From the NCBI GenBank assembly GCA_902465115.1, contig CABQMC010000108.1:1-5750 (forward strand): 5,750 bases of DNA. Direction: 5' to 3'. How positions within the stretch are numbered: the stretch's first letter is position 1; each line of letters begins with the position of its first letter. The notes beneath the pieces were generated by a model that saw only the letters and a list, made by a program, of their open reading frames with translations, had not been told where the DNA came from and searched no databases. The DNA is from an uncultured Collinsella sp. (GTDB lineage Bacteria; Actinomycetota; Coriobacteriia; Coriobacteriales; Coriobacteriaceae). The position numbers and the translations under genes were made by a program. Shown here one piece after another: positions 4,569 through 5,750 of the stretch.

Positions 4569-4612
4569 GCTTCGGGCCATGATTTGGAGACGCCAGACAT
4601 ATCGCCCGAAGC
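4569..4612. repeat. 9-base inverted repeat, operator-like
   Basis: GCTTCGGGC at 4569-4577 and GCCCGAAGC at 4604-4612 are perfect inverted copies 26 bases apart. The spacer is distinctly richer in AT than its surroundings. The pair lies at the upstream end of the non-coding stretch, where a promoter for the recombination operon would be expected, and could be a dimeric repressor or excisionase site. Confidence 0.75.
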
Positions 4613-4632
4613 ACGTCCGACCAGCGGGCCCC

Positions 4633-4845
4633 CTACTCGTGCGGCTCGTCGACTGGGTCGAGCGGCACCCTCGCATCAGCGCCGCGATCGTCCTCGCCGG
4701 GTTCATCAACGACGTCTGCGACCTGCTTGGGCGCGTCGTTGATCTCGCGATGTTTCTCATGAAGCTCGCGGGTGTGCTCTAGCACGAACGCGACCGCGAG
4801 AACGTCGAGGAAGACCCGGACGGCCGCATGGATAAGGTTCAACAT
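4633..4845 (-). CDS. 70-residue protein with hydrophobic N-terminus and acidic tail
   Basis: The ATG at 4845-4843 lies 11 bases after the SPFH stop with an AGGGGCGG stretch upstream, and the frame ends in TAG at 4635-4633. Residues 4-22 (LIHAAVRVFLDVLAVAFVL) form one hydrophobic or amphipathic helix. Residues 23-38 are highly charged (EHTRELHEKHREIND) and the rest is acidic and Pro-containing, ending DEPHE. It could be a small membrane-anchored partner of the SPFH protein, to which it is adjacent and probably co-transcribed; that is inference. An overlapping plus-strand frame (4579-4782) codes for a hydrophobic 67-residue peptide, but lacks a good ribosome-binding site and runs against the operon, so the minus-strand reading is preferred. 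Confidence 0.55.
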   Translation of the reverse strand: MLNLIHAAVRVFLDVLAVAFVLEHTRELHEKHREINDAPKQVADVVDEPGEDDRGADARVPLDPVDEPHE

Positions 4846-4856
4846 CGCCACCGCCC

Positions 4857-5750
4857 CTACTTCGTGCCCACGATCGGCTGGGAGCCCTCGGGCACGACGA
4901 CGAGGTTGCCGTCCTTTCCGATGCTCTTGAGCGCGTCGATGTAGTGCTGCTGGAGGACCTGGTCGTTGAGCGAGTTCGCGAGGACGGCGTTGGCGTCCGC
5001 CTCGCCCTGCGCCTCGATCTTCTTTGTCTCGGCCTCGACCTTGGCCGTCTCCTGCTCGTTCTGGGCCTTCTGCTTCGCGACCTCGGCGGCCTGAGCCTCG
5101 CTGTAGCTCTTGGTGATGTTCTTCGGGTAGCGGACGTCCTGCACGCTCACCTGCTCGACCGTGAGGCCTATGCCCTTCCACTTCTTGGTGAGGGCCTTCT
5201 GGACGGCCTTGGTGAACTGGGAGCGGTCGGTGAGCATCGTCACCGTGTCGAAGCCGCCCGAGACCTCGCGGGTGACGGCGCGGACGTCGTTGGAGATGTA
5301 CTTCTCCACGAAGCTCTCCTGCGTGCCGTACTCGCTGTAGAGGCTGAGCGCGGCGTCGGGGTTCAGGGAGTAGTTGACCTGTATGTCGATGTTGGCGCTG
5401 GCGCCCGACCTGTCGTTGATGGAGACCTGCTTGCCCTCGTAGGAGCCGCCGTCCACCTTGTAGTCGGTGTCCCCGTAGAAGTTGATGAGGTTGTTGCGGA
5501 CGTCGTAGGTCACGACGTCCTGCCAGGGGGCCTTGGCGTGGAAACCGGCCTCGGAGGTCGAGCCGGCGAGCGAGCCGCCGAGGTTGCGGATGACGCAGAC
5601 CTCGCCGGTGTCCTGCGTGTAGAGGCAGGCGGAGGCGGCGATGACGGCACCTACCAGGATGAGGGGCAGGGCGCACGCGGGCGAGACGATGCGGGCCTCG
5701 TACTTGTTGCCCCAACAGTCCGCGGGCCCGGCGGCCTTCTCGCGCTCGGC
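4857..5750 (-). CDS. SPFH/band-7 (prohibitin-like) membrane protein, partial at right edge
   Basis: The frame is open from its TAG (4859-4857) to the right edge, giving 297 visible residues with the true start outside. The GTG at 5513 is internal and would cut off the membrane anchor. In visible order: a charged cytoplasmic stretch (1-20), a transmembrane helix (about 21-43, IVSPACALPLILVGAVIAAS), then the SPFH opening GEVCVIRNLGG and AGFHAKAPWQDVVTYDVR (family form 'G..GV...G......PG.h.k.Pw...v'). The body includes IDIQVNYSLNPDAA, and VEQVSVQDVRYPKNI leads into an Ala/Glu/Lys/Gln coiled coil (about 225-265). The C-terminus, LQQHYIDALKSIGKDGNLVVV, is the usual prohibitin end. Such proteins form membrane-bound oligomeric cages and can control FtsH-type proteases. 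The role in this phage is unknown. Confidence 0.9.
   Translation of the reverse strand, partial: AEREKAAGPADCWGNKYEARIVSPACALPLILVGAVIAASACLYTQDTGEVCVIRNLGGSLAGSTSEAGFHAKAPWQDVVTYDVRNNLINFYGDTDYKVDGGSYEGKQVSINDRSGASANIDIQVNYSLNPDAALSLYSEYGTQESFVEKYISNDVRAVTREVSGGFDTVTMLTDRSQFTKAVQKALTKKWKGIGLTVEQVSVQDVRYPKNITKSYSEAQAAEVAKQKAQNEQETAKVEAETKKIEAQGEADANAVLANSLNDQVLQQHYIDALKSIGKDGNLVVVPEGSQPIVGTK

Larger units (their letters stand above)
4346..4632 (-). other. Palindrome-rich non-coding stretch, possible structured leader or control region
   Basis: The only gap above 30 bases in the window holds no convincing gene in the operon direction. It carries a chain of inverted repeats: 4569-4577 with 4604-4612 (9 bases), 4549-4553 with 4561-4565 (5), 4515-4521 with 4539-4545 plus 4523-4527 with 4533-4537 (7 and 5), and 4438-4445 with 4491-4498 enclosing 4457-4464 with 4480-4487 (8 and 8). 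Also present are 4421-4427 with 4509-4515 (7), the stem at 4368-4399 and the small hairpin over the ribosome-binding site. A TATAAC (minus strand, 4559-4554) resembles a -10 box but has no good -35 element at the usual spacing. Likely roles are promoter/operator, structured 5' leader, small RNA or origin; the sequence does not decide between them. Confidence 0.7.

Noticed and set aside
4097..4600. A 167-residue version of the helix-turn-helix protein
   Set aside because: The first 85 codons translate the palindrome-rich stretch into Pro/Gly/Arg-rich sequence; the strong Shine-Dalgarno places the start at 4345.
4857..5513. SPFH gene starting at the GTG at 5513
   Set aside because: The frame continues without a stop to the right edge and encodes the expected transmembrane helix and SPFH opening, so 5513 is internal.
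5620..5690. Lipoprotein signal (cysteine after the hydrophobic segment of the SPFH protein)
   Set aside because: The residues before the cysteine (ASAC) lack the usual Leu at -3, and charged cytoplasmic sequence extends upstream, which fits a transmembrane anchor better.

Overview
This window looks like a piece of a phage or prophage genome from a GC-rich actinobacterium, most likely a member of the Coriobacteriia. Three things suggest this. Base composition and third codon positions are strongly GC-biased. One gene encodes an actinobacterial-type integration host factor (mIHF family). The recombination genes (Bet/RecT, DUF1351, DUF6291-like) are of types otherwise familiar from Firmicutes and gut-actinobacterial phages. 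The host assignment is an inference; nothing in the window names the species. No integrase, structural gene, tRNA, rRNA or CRISPR array is visible.

Every gene I can support lies on the minus strand, so transcription runs from right to left. Order along the transcript: (1) 5750-4857, an SPFH/prohibitin-like membrane protein cut by the right edge; (2) 4845-4633, a 70-residue protein with a hydrophobic N-terminus; (3) 4632-4346, a 287-base non-coding stretch packed with inverted repeats; (4) 4345-4097, a small helix-turn-helix/excisionase-like protein behind a near-perfect Shine-Dalgarno; (5) 4116-3976, a 46-residue membrane protein; (6) 3979-3521, a RusA-family Holliday-junction resolvase; (7) 3505-3209, an unknown 98-residue protein; (8) 3216-2335, a Bet/RecT single-strand annealing protein; (9) 2335-1343, a DUF1351 protein; (10) 1339-998, the mIHF homologue; (11) 1001-525, a single-strand DNA-binding protein; (12) 525-415, a 36-residue membrane protein; (13) 415 to beyond the left edge, a DUF6291-like protein whose second half is made of repeats.

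From the helix-turn-helix gene leftward the genes are fused end to end. They overlap as GTGA, TAATG or TGATG, or sit 3 to 15 bases apart, so this is very probably one translationally coupled operon. Its theme is phage DNA replication and homologous recombination: SSB coats single strands, Bet anneals them, RusA cuts the resulting junctions, and DUF1351 is the usual unknown-function neighbour of Bet. The mIHF homologue adds a DNA-architecture protein that is not a standard member of such modules. No 5'-3' exonuclease partner for Bet is visible; it could lie outside the window.

The most unusual parts are the phage-borne mIHF, the strongly folded non-coding stretch before the helix-turn-helix gene (one stem pairs fully only in the RNA of the gene-sense strand), the repeat-built end of the DUF6291-like gene (a 50-base direct repeat, then a degenerate five-base repeat out of phase with codons), and two tiny membrane-protein genes tucked into the recombination operon.
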